Source of the DNA: Spirochaetota bacterium
Lineage (GTDB): Bacteria > Spirochaetota > Brevinematia > DTOW01
Assembly: GCA_025061835.1 (NCBI GenBank)
Contig: JANXAC010000008.1
Coordinates: 1 to 64,000, forward strand
Length of the DNA: 64,000 bases
Direction of reading: 5' to 3'
Shown here: positions 49,809-58,171 of the stretch, piece by piece
Numbering within the stretch: the stretch's first letter is position 1
Layout of the letters: each line of letters begins with the position of its first letter
The notes under the pieces: model-generated
The model's database searches: none
What the model saw: the letters and a program-made list of their open reading frames with translations, nothing else
Told to the model about the DNA's origin: nothing
Made by a program: the position numbers and the translations under genes

Positions 49809-51112
49809 AGTCTAGACAAATAGTGTTAGTAGTCTTAATAACCTTCTCTTTCATACCTTCATCATTCTCAACCAACACATTCTCCATAAGGTATGATGAT
49901 AAGTTTGACTTCGCATACATAAGTCAGACATCTGACTATTTCTATCTTAAAGGAATTTTAAACAGCAGGAACGAACTTATCTTTTCTTTAAACGTAGTCA
50001 ATTCCAATGTATCACTAACACTAGGAGATGTTTGGATAAGTTTTGGAAGAGGTCTTGTCTTCGGTGATACAAGATACAACTATCTAACGAAGTTTGCATA
50101 TTTATATCCACTCCAAACCAATAGCATTCTTCCCTTCAATTACGATAGGTTGGATAGAAACTTTGATGGAATACAGGATATTATGAAAGGAGTTTGCTTT
50201 ACATTAAAGTCTTGGATTAGTTTATCACCTTTTATTCTATTCTCACAAGAGTTTTCTAACTACATACTTGGAGGTGTTATTGGTGTTGAGGATGTATATT
50301 TACTCGTAGGTAGTTGGAGTAATTTTTTCGTATCTGCTAACTACAGGGCTAGAAACCTACTAGGCCTTGGACTTGTTGGGAATGTTGAGATAAGTTCAGT
50401 AGTTTCAGACAAGATTAATCTAGCATTTGCTAGTCTTCTTGAATGGTATTACCGTAAGTTTGAGTTCTCACTTGAAAGCAGAATCTCAACGGATGAGTTT
50501 TATTCTCCATTCTCTTCATCTTTCTTCTCAAGAAGGTATGTCAGAAAAGGATTAATATTCTCATCAAGACTGAATGATGAAAATCTTAAATTCTCATACA
50601 TAAACAAGGTTATAATTGATAGTGAAGATATGAAGAGTAAAGAGAGAGGATTTGAGAGTGAATTTCACATCTTTGGAGCGTATAAAATATACAAGTTCTC
50701 TTTTCTAGATGTTGAAGCGTATAACGACATAAACCAAAAGAAGATATTCTTATCCTTGTATCCATACATAAGTATCAACGAATTAAGTTTTTATACTAAA
50801 CCACTGGTATCAATCAACAGCAATTTTAGTATGGAAAGCATAGAATTATCATTCCACATCAAAAGTAAGACAACAAAGTTCAATACTACCACATACATTC
50901 CACTTAATAATAGTGAAACCTTTATTTTTTACTCAACTACATTTAGGGATGTTTTTAAAGAAAACATTGACATAAAACTTTCCAATAGTGATGGAATTAC
51001 ACTCGCTTTTGAACTCGGAGTTAATTACGAAATACTTGAATTCGGAGGTATTATTATATTTAGTCAAAACTTGAGACAGAGGCTATTCGGAGTTCTAACG
51101 TTTAGATTTTAG
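49805..51112 (+). CDS. Outer-membrane beta-barrel protein
   Basis: 435 residues starting with GTG inside the end of the lipoprotein gene. The signal peptide (IVLVVLITFSFIPSSFS) is followed by many amphipathic strands and a C-terminal Phe (LTFRF), as needed for barrel assembly by BamA. Motifs such as FGRGLVFGDTRY in the first part are not known to me. Translational coupling with the lipoprotein suggests a barrel-lipoprotein pair. It converges on the next gene with a two-base gap. Confidence 0.8.
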   Translation: MKSRQIVLVVLITFSFIPSSFSTNTFSIRYDDKFDFAYISQTSDYFYLKGILNSRNELIFSLNVVNSNVSLTLGDVWISFGRGLVFGDTRYNYLTKFAYLYPLQTNSILPFNYDRLDRNFDGIQDIMKGVCFTLKSWISLSPFILFSQEFSNYILGGVIGVEDVYLLVGSWSNFFVSANYRARNLLGLGLVGNVEISSVVSDKINLAFASLLEWYYRKFEFSLESRISTDEFYSPFSSSFFSRRYVRKGLIFSSRLNDENLKFSYINKVIIDSEDMKSKERGFESEFHIFGAYKIYKFSFLDVEAYNDINQKKIFLSLYPYISINELSFYTKPLVSINSNFSMESIELSFHIKSKTTKFNTTTYIPLNNSETFIFYSTTFRDVFKENIDIKLSNSDGITLAFELGVNYEILEFGGIIIFSQNLRQRLFGVLTFRF

Positions 51113-51114
51113 GA

Positions 51115-51663
51115 TCAAAATCTCATGGCTATTGGAACAGATATACTAGGTGATACCATAGAGGTTATTCTGTTATTTACATCACTTGATATAGTATATT
51201 TTATATCAACACCTGCCCAGAAGTTGTTATAGAAATTGTAAATAAAGCCTAGAACAGGCTCAAAAACAAGAGATATACTTGATAGCGACAATGTGCTTAC
51301 TGAAGCATTATTGAAAGATATACCAGTCCCTATACCGAATTTCAGGAAAAGGTTATTGTTCTTCTCAAATGAGTATATAAGAGCATTATAAGTAGGTATG
51401 AACTTTATAGCGAAGAAAGAGAAACTATTGACCTGAGCTTGAGAGAAAAGGAACGATATTTCGGGAGAGATTGCTATTGTATCTGATGGTGAGAATTTTG
51501 AATTACCAATCTCAATCATGCTCCCAAGCCCAAAACCTACTCCTACCGCATCCGCAAAGAAGTAAAAACTTGGAAACAGATAAACAGTTATATCTTGAGA
51601 GAACGCACCATAACCGAATAAGCAAACAAACACGAGAGTAATTAAAATGACTATACTCTTCAT
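51115..51663 (-). CDS. Small outer-membrane barrel protein
   Basis: 182 residues with a signal peptide (SIVILITLVFVCLFGYGAFS, cleavage near AFSQ). The mature part of about 160 residues has alternating strands and Gly/aromatic turns of an eight-stranded OmpW/OmpX-like barrel and ends in Phe (AMRF). Function unknown. The gene is separate from the two before it. Confidence 0.75.
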   Translation of the reverse strand: MKSIVILITLVFVCLFGYGAFSQDITVYLFPSFYFFADAVGVGFGLGSMIEIGNSKFSPSDTIAISPEISFLFSQAQVNSFSFFAIKFIPTYNALIYSFEKNNNLFLKFGIGTGISFNNASVSTLSLSSISLVFEPVLGFIYNFYNNFWAGVDIKYTISSDVNNRITSMVSPSISVPIAMRF

Positions 51664-51712
51664 ATCAATCCTCCTCTTAATGAAAACGAATTATCCAAAC
51701 CCAAAAGTGACA

Positions 51713-52177
51713 TCATAGTATTCTTATACCAATTATAAACTTAACTATGTTTGACATTATTCTCAAAAAACTTGATGTTTCAAGAATATAGTGTAGTTGT
51801 GGATATATATCGGTGAATATCACGAAATACCCAATAATGAACACCCCATTCACTGCGAATAACAAGAAACCAACCATTTTACTGACTATCGGTATATCTA
51901 TCTCTCCAACCATTTCGTATATTCTGTTAACAACCTGAAAGAACAAAAAAAATGATACTAGTGAAGAAACAATGACAACACCTACATCTATCACGAGTAG
52001 ATAATCTTGAACTATGAAGTATTTGAAAATTCTGAATATCACAGTATTGAATACAGTAATGAATGCTATAAACAAGAAAACTCTAAAGCTTTCCTTAAAG
52101 CCAAGCCTTATCCCTAGAAAGAGTATTGCTACATAGACAATAGCACCAACTATATCTAGTATCTTTGACATCAACAT
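51713..52177 (-). CDS. Membrane protein, CvpA-like
   Basis: 154 residues with four hydrophobic segments (about 8-26, 30-50, 62-85 and 100-125). The layout (ILDIVGAIVYVAILFLGIRLGFKES at the start, shown here only as DIVGAIVYVAILFLG) recalls CvpA/colicin V production family proteins of the inner membrane. The similarity is one of pattern. It may share a transcript with the barrel gene after it. Confidence 0.55.
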   Translation of the reverse strand: MLMSKILDIVGAIVYVAILFLGIRLGFKESFRVFLFIAFITVFNTVIFRIFKYFIVQDYLLVIDVGVVIVSSLVSFFLFFQVVNRIYEMVGEIDIPIVSKMVGFLLFAVNGVFIIGYFVIFTDIYPQLHYILETSSFLRIMSNIVKFIIGIRIL

Positions 52178-52280
52178 AATCGTTAAAGAATTCTAAAGAA
52201 GGTTTTATTGAAAACTCAAAGAAGGTATAACTTGAAAGAGAGTTGTTATTTTTACAAGAATACTTTCAGAGGAGGTTGTT

Positions 52281-53576
52281 ATGATATTTAGGTTCATTAC
52301 GATTACTTTTGCTTTAATTGTACTACTATTAGGTGGATGTGCAGAACCTAGACAGACAACAAGTGAAACAAAAACGCAAGACTATGTTTCATCCTCGTCT
52401 AAAGAAGCAAGTATAAAATCTTACGAAGTTGAAGGTGAAGGGGATGAATATTTTGAAGCACGCAGGAATGCTATTATTGATGGTATAAGAAAGGCATCTA
52501 TTGAATTGATAGGAGATAAGAAATTCAAAGATAACTTTACAGAGATAGACAAGCTAATACTACAAGATAGAAAGATTGTTAATGAAACATCTGAGTTTTC
52601 AAGTACTGCGATACTTGACAGATCTGGCAAGAAAGTTGTAAAAGGAATAACCAAAGTTAAAGTTGATTTACTTAAAAGTCATCTAGACAAAGTAATTAAG
52701 GAGAAGCCTAGTCAGAACATACCACCTGAAAGCATAACGAAGAAAGAGCAGTTATCTACTAGCGAGCCAAGCACAAAGAAGGTTGAGCAAAACATCGTTG
52801 AATTCAATCCAAAAAGTGATTCAGTTATATATGACATTTCCTTCTTAGTTTTTGTCCCAAACGATAAGATTGAAGAGATTGAAGATAATGATTTTCATAA
52901 AGTATTCATAGAGATTGTGAATTCCAAACTATCCGAGTATGGTCTAAATTACGTTGAGTTTAAGAGGTCTATGGAACTTTCCAAAAAGTTCCAATACATA
53001 TATGAGGAGAAGTCAGGTCAAACAATGTCTCTAGCACAGATGTTAGCCCAAGAACTTAAAGCTGATGTATATATTGAGGTTGATGCAGAAGCAAGAGACA
53101 ACCTTGCAACATCAACATTTTCAGATACAACGATACTAGGTAGTATAAAGGCATACGACGCTTCAACTGGCAAAGGGTTAGGTTCCTCTACCTTCTCAAG
53201 AAACAAGAAGTCTCAAAAAGGTGCTTTTGAAAATAGGATTGACATTTTAACCGAAGTAGTTGAACAGGAAATACCCAAGGTTCTGAAGACAGTAGAAGAC
53301 TACTTCCAGAGAGGAATAAGAATAAATGTTGTGATAATAGGTTTTAAAAATGTTTCAGAGGAAAGAGAGTTTTCAAATATATTGGATAGGCTACCAGGAA
53401 TAGGCAACAAGAAGAGAAAAAGCATCTCTGGTAATACCTCGGAGTACGAAATAACTTACAAAGGTGGTTCCTCAGATTTCGTTGATGACTTGATAAATGC
53501 TGTTGCTACTGACCCCAAATACTCAAAAATCAAGATTGATCAAAGTGTGAACAAAGTAATAATAACTCTTAAATAG
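52281..53576 (+). CDS. Lipoprotein with LPP20/FlgT-like N-terminal domain
   Basis: 431 residues with a lipobox (LLGGC, Cys20). An N-terminal domain has EARRNAIIDGIRKA, the helix typical of LPP20 and FlgT/FlgO-type periplasmic proteins. A Ser/Pro/Lys linker (about 135-175) leads to a second domain (about 180-330) with the VDAEAR-type region and YDISFLVFVPND, and a third domain ends the protein. FlgT relatives stabilise the flagellar basal body, while others work in envelope transport. An AGGAGG site precedes the ATG. Function not assigned. Confidence 0.75.
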   Translation: MIFRFITITFALIVLLLGGCAEPRQTTSETKTQDYVSSSSKEASIKSYEVEGEGDEYFEARRNAIIDGIRKASIELIGDKKFKDNFTEIDKLILQDRKIVNETSEFSSTAILDRSGKKVVKGITKVKVDLLKSHLDKVIKEKPSQNIPPESITKKEQLSTSEPSTKKVEQNIVEFNPKSDSVIYDISFLVFVPNDKIEEIEDNDFHKVFIEIVNSKLSEYGLNYVEFKRSMELSKKFQYIYEEKSGQTMSLAQMLAQELKADVYIEVDAEARDNLATSTFSDTTILGSIKAYDASTGKGLGSSTFSRNKKSQKGAFENRIDILTEVVEQEIPKVLKTVEDYFQRGIRINVVIIGFKNVSEEREFSNILDRLPGIGNKKRKSISGNTSEYEITYKGGSSDFVDDLINAVATDPKYSKIKIDQSVNKVIITLK

Positions 53577-53577
53577 T

Positions 53578-54027
53578 CTATATTGTGCCAAAAACTATAA
53601 CTAAAAGAAAACCTACGAAAGCAATGAAGTGAATGATTCCAACAAATATCATCAATCCTAGAATAAGTATCAGTAATCTATACTTATAACCAGAATAGGA
53701 TATAAACTTCCATACAGTTGGTAATATAAAAAACGAGAATGTATGCGTCAGAAAATAAGATATATTTAAGCCTACATTCAGTTGTATCGTTAATGACCTT
53801 ATAGTTTCGTAGGATGGTATGTATAACTCCTTCACAAATATCAATGAAAAACCGAATATCAACACTATGACAGTAGTCATGTATATCGGTAATTTTATGT
53901 TATGAGACTCTTTGATAATATTGTCAAGATGAACTGGCTCAACAAATTTTGACACATAGCGACCTAACATAAAAGAGAAGATTACAGATATAACCTGTAT
54001 CCATAATATGGAAATTGGTAATAGCAT
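53578..54027 (-). CDS. Membrane protein of unknown function
   Basis: 149 residues with four hydrophobic segments (about 5-25, 48-68, 85-110 and 120-145) and few charged residues outside them. No motif known to me. The stop codon lies one base from that of the convergent lipoprotein gene, and the gene starts 26 bases after the ATPase-fold gene on the same strand, so the two may be cotranscribed. Confidence 0.65.
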   Translation of the reverse strand: MLLPISILWIQVISVIFSFMLGRYVSKFVEPVHLDNIIKESHNIKLPIYMTTVIVLIFGFSLIFVKELYIPSYETIRSLTIQLNVGLNISYFLTHTFSFFILPTVWKFISYSGYKYRLLILILGLMIFVGIIHFIAFVGFLLVIVFGTI

Positions 54028-54053
54028 AGCGTAATTATCAAGATAGTTGACTG

Positions 54054-54677
54054 TTATTTATATTTTTCGTATTCAGGGTTATCCGGGAAGTATTTTATAG
54101 CACATACTTTATTACCCTTCTCGTTGTAATATATTCCTCCATTCCAATATTCTATTGCTGCAAACAGAGCATTACCTCCATCCATCTCATTCTCATTTCT
54201 ACCTCTCCAGGATATAAAGTTCATTATATTCTCAAAATCCTGCTTATATATAGCGATAGTTCTGGCAAGATTAAACTTATTCCAATCATCTATATCCTTA
54301 AACCCTTCACCTTCATCTTGAACGACTATTTTAACTTTACTATCAAACGAATACCATACTTTGACTTTCTTGTTAACGTCATTCTTATTACCATGCCTTA
54401 TAGCGTTCTTTATTAACTCACTAACCTGCTGTTCTAGAAGATTTGCTTCCTTGTAATATTCGGGAGCATCCTTAACTATAAACATAGCATATTCCCTAAG
54501 CCTATTAATATCACTTCTAAACTCAACATAGTGCATACCATCAACCTTGAACACCTCGTGGTCATCTGAAGATACTATCAACTGTCTTATCTCAAGTGTA
54601 TCACCATTTATCTTAACCAACAAGGTGTAATTGTTTTTCTTTCCTGCTATTGAAAACTGATAAGGAACTTCTATCAT
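54054..54677 (-). CDS. ATP-binding protein of the anti-sigma/histidine kinase fold (HATPase_c)
   Basis: 207 residues from the ATG at 54677, which has GGAGGT upstream; an earlier in-frame TTG is less likely. The C-terminal half has the GHKL ATPase motifs: N-box ELIKNAIRHGN, G1 box VQDEGEGF and a Gly-rich lid (DGGNALFAAIEYWNGG). The N-terminal half (about 1-90) is of unknown type. It resembles RsbW/SpoIIAB-like anti-sigma kinases without a histidine phosphoacceptor domain. No STAS antagonist or sigma gene is next to it, so its partner is unknown. Confidence 0.8.
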   Translation of the reverse strand: MIEVPYQFSIAGKKNNYTLLVKINGDTLEIRQLIVSSDDHEVFKVDGMHYVEFRSDINRLREYAMFIVKDAPEYYKEANLLEQQVSELIKNAIRHGNKNDVNKKVKVWYSFDSKVKIVVQDEGEGFKDIDDWNKFNLARTIAIYKQDFENIMNFISWRGRNENEMDGGNALFAAIEYWNGGIYYNEKGNKVCAIKYFPDNPEYEKYK

Positions 54678-54908
54678 CTTCTCAATACCTCCAGAGTCTA
54701 TAAGTTTTACAGAATTATAAAAAACGATAATTTTACTTTTCAACTGGAATGGAGAGTATTCACAAAAAATTGTTGTATTTTTTTAGAGATTAGGCAGGAA
54801 GAAGAATGAGTTTATGAAAGTATGTTAAAATGATGTCTCTCGGAGATAGGATATGAGGTTATTCTTAGAAGGTATTGAACGAATATACAGCAAGACAGAA
54901 ATAATAAT

Positions 54909-54936
54909 TTGATAAAAAGTGATACTTTGATATACA
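54909..54936 (+). promoter_or_regulatory. Promoter of the tRNA cluster
   Basis: TTGATA (54909-54914), a 16-bp spacer and TATACA (54931-54936), ending 14 bases before the first tRNA. Confidence 0.55.
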
Positions 54937-54950
54937 ATATATGTTTGTTA

Positions 54951-55024
54951 GCGCCTGTAGCTCAATAGGATAGAGCGGTGGACTTCGAATCCAAAGGCTG
55001 CGGGTTCAAGTCCCGCCAGGCGCG
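54951..55024 (+). tRNA. tRNA-Arg (TCG)
   Basis: Cloverleaf complete: acceptor GCGCCTG/CAGGCGC, anticodon TCG in CTTCGAA, T-arm with GGTTCAAGTCC. Discriminator G; CCA not encoded. First of three tRNAs in a row. Confidence 0.96.
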
Positions 55025-55032
55025 CGGATGAT

Positions 55033-55106
<74 letters not shown>

Positions 55107-55112
55107 AGAAGA

Positions 55113-55194
55113 GGGCAGATGGCGGAATTGGCAGACGCGCTAGACTTAGGATCTAGTGGGGCAACCCGTGGGGGTTCAACTCCCCCTCTGCCCA
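55113..55194 (+). tRNA. tRNA-Leu (TAG)
   Basis: 82 bases with a long variable arm as in class II tRNAs. Acceptor GGGCAGA/TCTGCCC, anticodon loop CTTAGGA with TAG, T-stem GGGGG/CCCCC around TTCAACT. Discriminator A; CCA not encoded. Confidence 0.96.
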
Positions 55195-55197
55195 AAA

Positions 55198-56058
55198 CTA
55201 AACACTACAACCACAAGTTCTTCTATAAACTGCTAAATTGTAGGTATTCTCAAGAAGCATTGCTCTTGTCATAGGTCCTACACCACCTGGCACAGGTGTT
55301 ATATAGGAACACAAGTCCTTAACATTGTCAAAGTCAACATCACCAACAATACTACTTCTACCGTCTATCTCAATTTTATTTATACCAACATCTATTACCA
55401 CACTACCCTCTCTTACCATTGAACTATTTACAAACCTAGGTTTGCCAACAGCAACTATTAATATATCTGCTTGTTTAGAAATTTCCTCCAAACCTACCGT
55501 TTTAGAATGACACACCGTAACTGTAGCATTTCTATGCATCAGCATAACCGAAACAGGCTTTCCAACAATATTACTCCTGCCAATAACAACAGCTCTCTTA
55601 CCTTCAATAGGTATATTGTAATAATCCATCAACCTTATTATACCCTTCGGAGTGCAAGGCTCCACAAATGGTTTTCCTATCAACAATTTACCAACATTCT
55701 CTGGATGAAAACCATCTACATCCTTTAGTGGAGATATTGAAGATAAAACCTTATACTCATCTATGTGCTTTGGTAGAGGTAATTGAACTAGAATACCATC
55801 TATTTCATCATCCCTATTCAATTCTCTTATGATTTTAATAACAACATCCTCAGTAGTATCACTAGGAAGGAAGAAATCTTTAGTGTATATTCCTACCTCG
55901 TTACACTCCTTTGTTTTCATTGAAACATATATCTTAGAAGCAGGGTTATCACCTACGAGGATTACCGCAAGTGTTATTTTTAAACCACTTGATGAGATCC
56001 TAGACCTTAAGTCATTTTTGTAGAAGGAAGATACTAACTTACCATCAATTATGTTCAT
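55198..56058 (-). CDS. folD: Bifunctional methylene-THF dehydrogenase/cyclohydrolase FolD
   Basis: 286 residues. Enzyme of one-carbon metabolism that interconverts 5,10-methylene- and 10-formyl-tetrahydrofolate. Landmarks are the active-site YVSMKTKEC with the catalytic Lys, LVQLPLPKHI, DVDGFHPENVG, the nucleotide-binding GRSNIVGKPV and TPVPGGVGPMT. It starts two bases after the rpmF stop codon on the same strand, so tRNA-Glu, rpmF and folD may be read together. The tRNA-Leu on the other strand ends three bases from its stop codon. Confidence 0.97.
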   Translation of the reverse strand: MNIIDGKLVSSFYKNDLRSRISSSGLKITLAVILVGDNPASKIYVSMKTKECNEVGIYTKDFFLPSDTTEDVVIKIIRELNRDDEIDGILVQLPLPKHIDEYKVLSSISPLKDVDGFHPENVGKLLIGKPFVEPCTPKGIIRLMDYYNIPIEGKRAVVIGRSNIVGKPVSVMLMHRNATVTVCHSKTVGLEEISKQADILIVAVGKPRFVNSSMVREGSVVIDVGINKIEIDGRSSIVGDVDFDNVKDLCSYITPVPGGVGPMTRAMLLENTYNLAVYRRTCGCSV

Positions 56059-56060
56059 AA

Positions 56061-56306
56061 CTAAACTTTTGTCTTAGCCATTTCTTGCTGTTTTCGTCTT
56101 TTCCTCTCAAGCCTTCTCTGATAGTCAATGTATACTAACCCTTTATACTTACCACAAGCAGTACAAACCCTGTGAGGAAGTTTTAAAGAACCACATTCGG
56201 GACACTTAACAAGAACATTATCTGGAAATGGAAGTGTATGATAAAATACTCTAGTCCTTCTATTCCTTACTCTCCTATGTGATTTTTTATGCTTTGGAAC
56301 ACCCAT
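56061..56306 (-). CDS. rpmF: 50S ribosomal protein L32
   Basis: 81 residues from the ATG at 56306 (MGVPKHKKSHRRVRNRR), the usual L32 start; a longer frame upstream reads through tRNA-Glu and is not real. The zinc-ribbon Cys pairs are CPECG and CTACG. The C-terminal tail is rich in Arg, Lys and Gln and longer than usual. The gene lies 14 bases after tRNA-Glu. plsX and fabH, often downstream of rpmF, are not there. Confidence 0.95.
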   Translation of the reverse strand: MGVPKHKKSHRRVRNRRTRVFYHTLPFPDNVLVKCPECGSLKLPHRVCTACGKYKGLVYIDYQRRLERKRRKQQEMAKTKV

Positions 56307-56320
56307 AAAAAACCTCTTTT

Positions 56321-56392
56321 CGCCCCCAAGGGGAATCGAACCCCTGCTCCGGGATTGAAAGCCCCGTGTCCTGACCACTAGACGATGGGGGC
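56321..56392 (-). tRNA. tRNA-Glu (TTC)
   Basis: Acceptor GCCCCCA/TGGGGGC, anticodon loop CTTTCAA with TTC, T-arm GGGGTTCGATTCCCC, discriminator G. CCA not encoded. Directly before rpmF on the same strand. Confidence 0.96.
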
Positions 56393-56468
56393 ATTGCTAA
56401 AACTTTTCTACAATTTTAGATAAAACTACCTCATTATTTCAAATTCAATACCTTTTCAGAATTTGAAC

Positions 56469-56497
56469 TTGACATAAATATCACTTTTTAGTATATA
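56469..56497 (+). promoter_or_regulatory. Promoter of the DOMON-like gene
   Basis: A perfect TTGACA (56469-56474), a 17-bp spacer and TATATA (56492-56497), followed by a short leader with GGAGGG before the ATG at 56519. Confidence 0.7.
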
Positions 56498-56518
56498 CTA
56501 ATACTTTTGGAGGGAAAT

Positions 56519-57031
56519 ATGAGAGTGCTAGTATTACTGATAATGCTAACTAGTTCAATATTCGCTTTTGGGCAAGCAAAGAACGTGAAAGTTGACGGTG
56601 TAATACAGGATAAGGAGTATTCCTCAACATACGCAGTTGATAAGGACTTTAAGTTTTACATTTCATATGATGACAAAAATGCTTATGTGGGTATGGAAGC
56701 AAACGCTAAAGGATGGGTATCTGTTGGCTTTGGCTCACCAATGATGGATAAATCAATTATGTTTATAGGATACTTCAACAAGGATAAGAATAAGTTTGAA
56801 GTAGAACAAACGATAGGTGTTAAACACAATCATGTCAAAGCGGAGAAGAATGAAGTAATTAACTCTGCTGGTAAGAGAGAGGGAAACAAAACGGTAGTTG
56901 AATTTGTCATACCAAGGAAGATAGGTAATGTAGAGTTAAAAGGAGAAGTTGATGTAATCTGGGCTTATGCAGCAAGCGATTCTTTAAAAGCATATCACTC
57001 CAAAAGAGGTGCTACAAAGGTTAAGTTTTAA
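56519..57031 (+). CDS. Exported DOMON-like domain protein
   Basis: 170 residues from the ATG at 56519 (GGAGGG site). Signal peptide VLVLLIMLTSSIFAFG (cleavage near AFGQ). The mature part of about 150 residues is one beta-sandwich: VDGVIQDKEYSSTY, FKFYISYDDKNAYVGMEA, GWVSVGFGSP, DVIWAYAASDSL. It resembles the DOMON domain, which binds haem or sugars in exported redox or sensing proteins. A Met (PMMDKS) and His pair (KHNHVK) could serve as haem ligands. The phosphoesterase gene follows after eight bases. Confidence 0.8.
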   Translation: MRVLVLLIMLTSSIFAFGQAKNVKVDGVIQDKEYSSTYAVDKDFKFYISYDDKNAYVGMEANAKGWVSVGFGSPMMDKSIMFIGYFNKDKNKFEVEQTIGVKHNHVKAEKNEVINSAGKREGNKTVVEFVIPRKIGNVELKGEVDVIWAYAASDSLKAYHSKRGATKVKF

Positions 57032-57039
57032 GGTTTTAA

Positions 57040-57948
57040 ATGGTTAAGACTCTCCTGACACTTCTAGTGTTTTTGATAGTTCTATCTTCCAGACTAGAAG
57101 GTGTCAGGATATTACATCTAACGGACCTCCACATTGACTACCTTAAATTGTTTTCTAGAAACTATTTAAAGAACATCCAAACTATAAGAAGCAACATCCT
57201 CTTACTTAAACCGGATATTGTTGTTCTAACTGGCGATATAGTTGAGTTTGGAGAGGGAATATTCTCTTGCGAAAACTACCGCATACTTACAAACATTTTC
57301 TATTACTCAAACGGAATGTTTTACTTTGATAGAGACTATAAAATACCAATCTACATGGTTGCCGGAAACCACGAGTATGAAACATTATTCAAGACTACCT
57401 CAACAGAAATACCAAACTACATTAGGTTTGTTGGCAAAAGATTTTTAAACTACTACATTGATATAAGCAATGTTAGACTGATATTCATAGATACTGGTTA
57501 TGACTACTATTTCTCCTTCTTTGCTTACAACGGTATTCTGCCTGAACCAGAAGCATCAGGTCTTACGGCTAGTCAGATAAATTTTTTAAAGAGTGCATTG
57601 GAAACCTCAACAAATAGGTTTAACATTATTCTCACACATCATCCATTCCTAAACAAAGATGATGAAGGGATATTTCTATTCAATAGGGATGAGTTCTATA
57701 ATCTGACTAAATCAAACAAGGTTAGTCTCATACTTTCAGGGCACACTCACGAAAATAGAGTTTTTGATAGCAAAATGAACTTGGTTCGTAGTTTTCCTAT
57801 TACAAACATTAACGATATCTATCACGTTCAGACTGGTTCAATAGGCAAGGATGGATACTTCAGAATGATTGAAGTTTTTGAATGGGGTATAGTAATAAAC
57901 AAACACTCAAATATTTCGGAACTACTTAATTCTAGTAGCATTCAATAA
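57040..57948 (+). CDS. Exported metallophosphoesterase
   Basis: 302 residues with an N-terminal signal segment (TLLTLLVFLIVLSSRLEG). The calcineurin-like metal site is complete: LTDLHID, VLTGDIVEFG, AGNHEYE, LTHHPF and LSGHTHEN. It hydrolyses phosphate mono- or diesters outside the cytoplasmic membrane; the substrate is unknown. It lies eight bases after the DOMON-like gene and shares its promoter. Confidence 0.92.
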   Translation: MVKTLLTLLVFLIVLSSRLEGVRILHLTDLHIDYLKLFSRNYLKNIQTIRSNILLLKPDIVVLTGDIVEFGEGIFSCENYRILTNIFYYSNGMFYFDRDYKIPIYMVAGNHEYETLFKTTSTEIPNYIRFVGKRFLNYYIDISNVRLIFIDTGYDYYFSFFAYNGILPEPEASGLTASQINFLKSALETSTNRFNIILTHHPFLNKDDEGIFLFNRDEFYNLTKSNKVSLILSGHTHENRVFDSKMNLVRSFPITNINDIYHVQTGSIGKDGYFRMIEVFEWGIVINKHSNISELLNSSSIQ

Positions 57949-58171
57949 ACAAACCTGAATTCAATATATTCAATTTGAGATAGTGTTAGCCCTTTAAAAC
58001 TCGTGTCAAAACTTCCATTACTTCCTAGTAGTTATATAATAACTATCTAATGTCTTGACGAATGTAATCTTGCAAGTCTAAACAGATTTGTAAAACTTAA
58101 TACACTATTAGAATTCTAAAACCTTTTATTCGTTAGCCTCACTAGTTTGTAGTGGTTTAATTAAGATAACT

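Noticed and set aside
56307-56378. N-terminal extension of L32
   Set aside because: It translates through tRNA-Glu. The true L32 start is at 56306.
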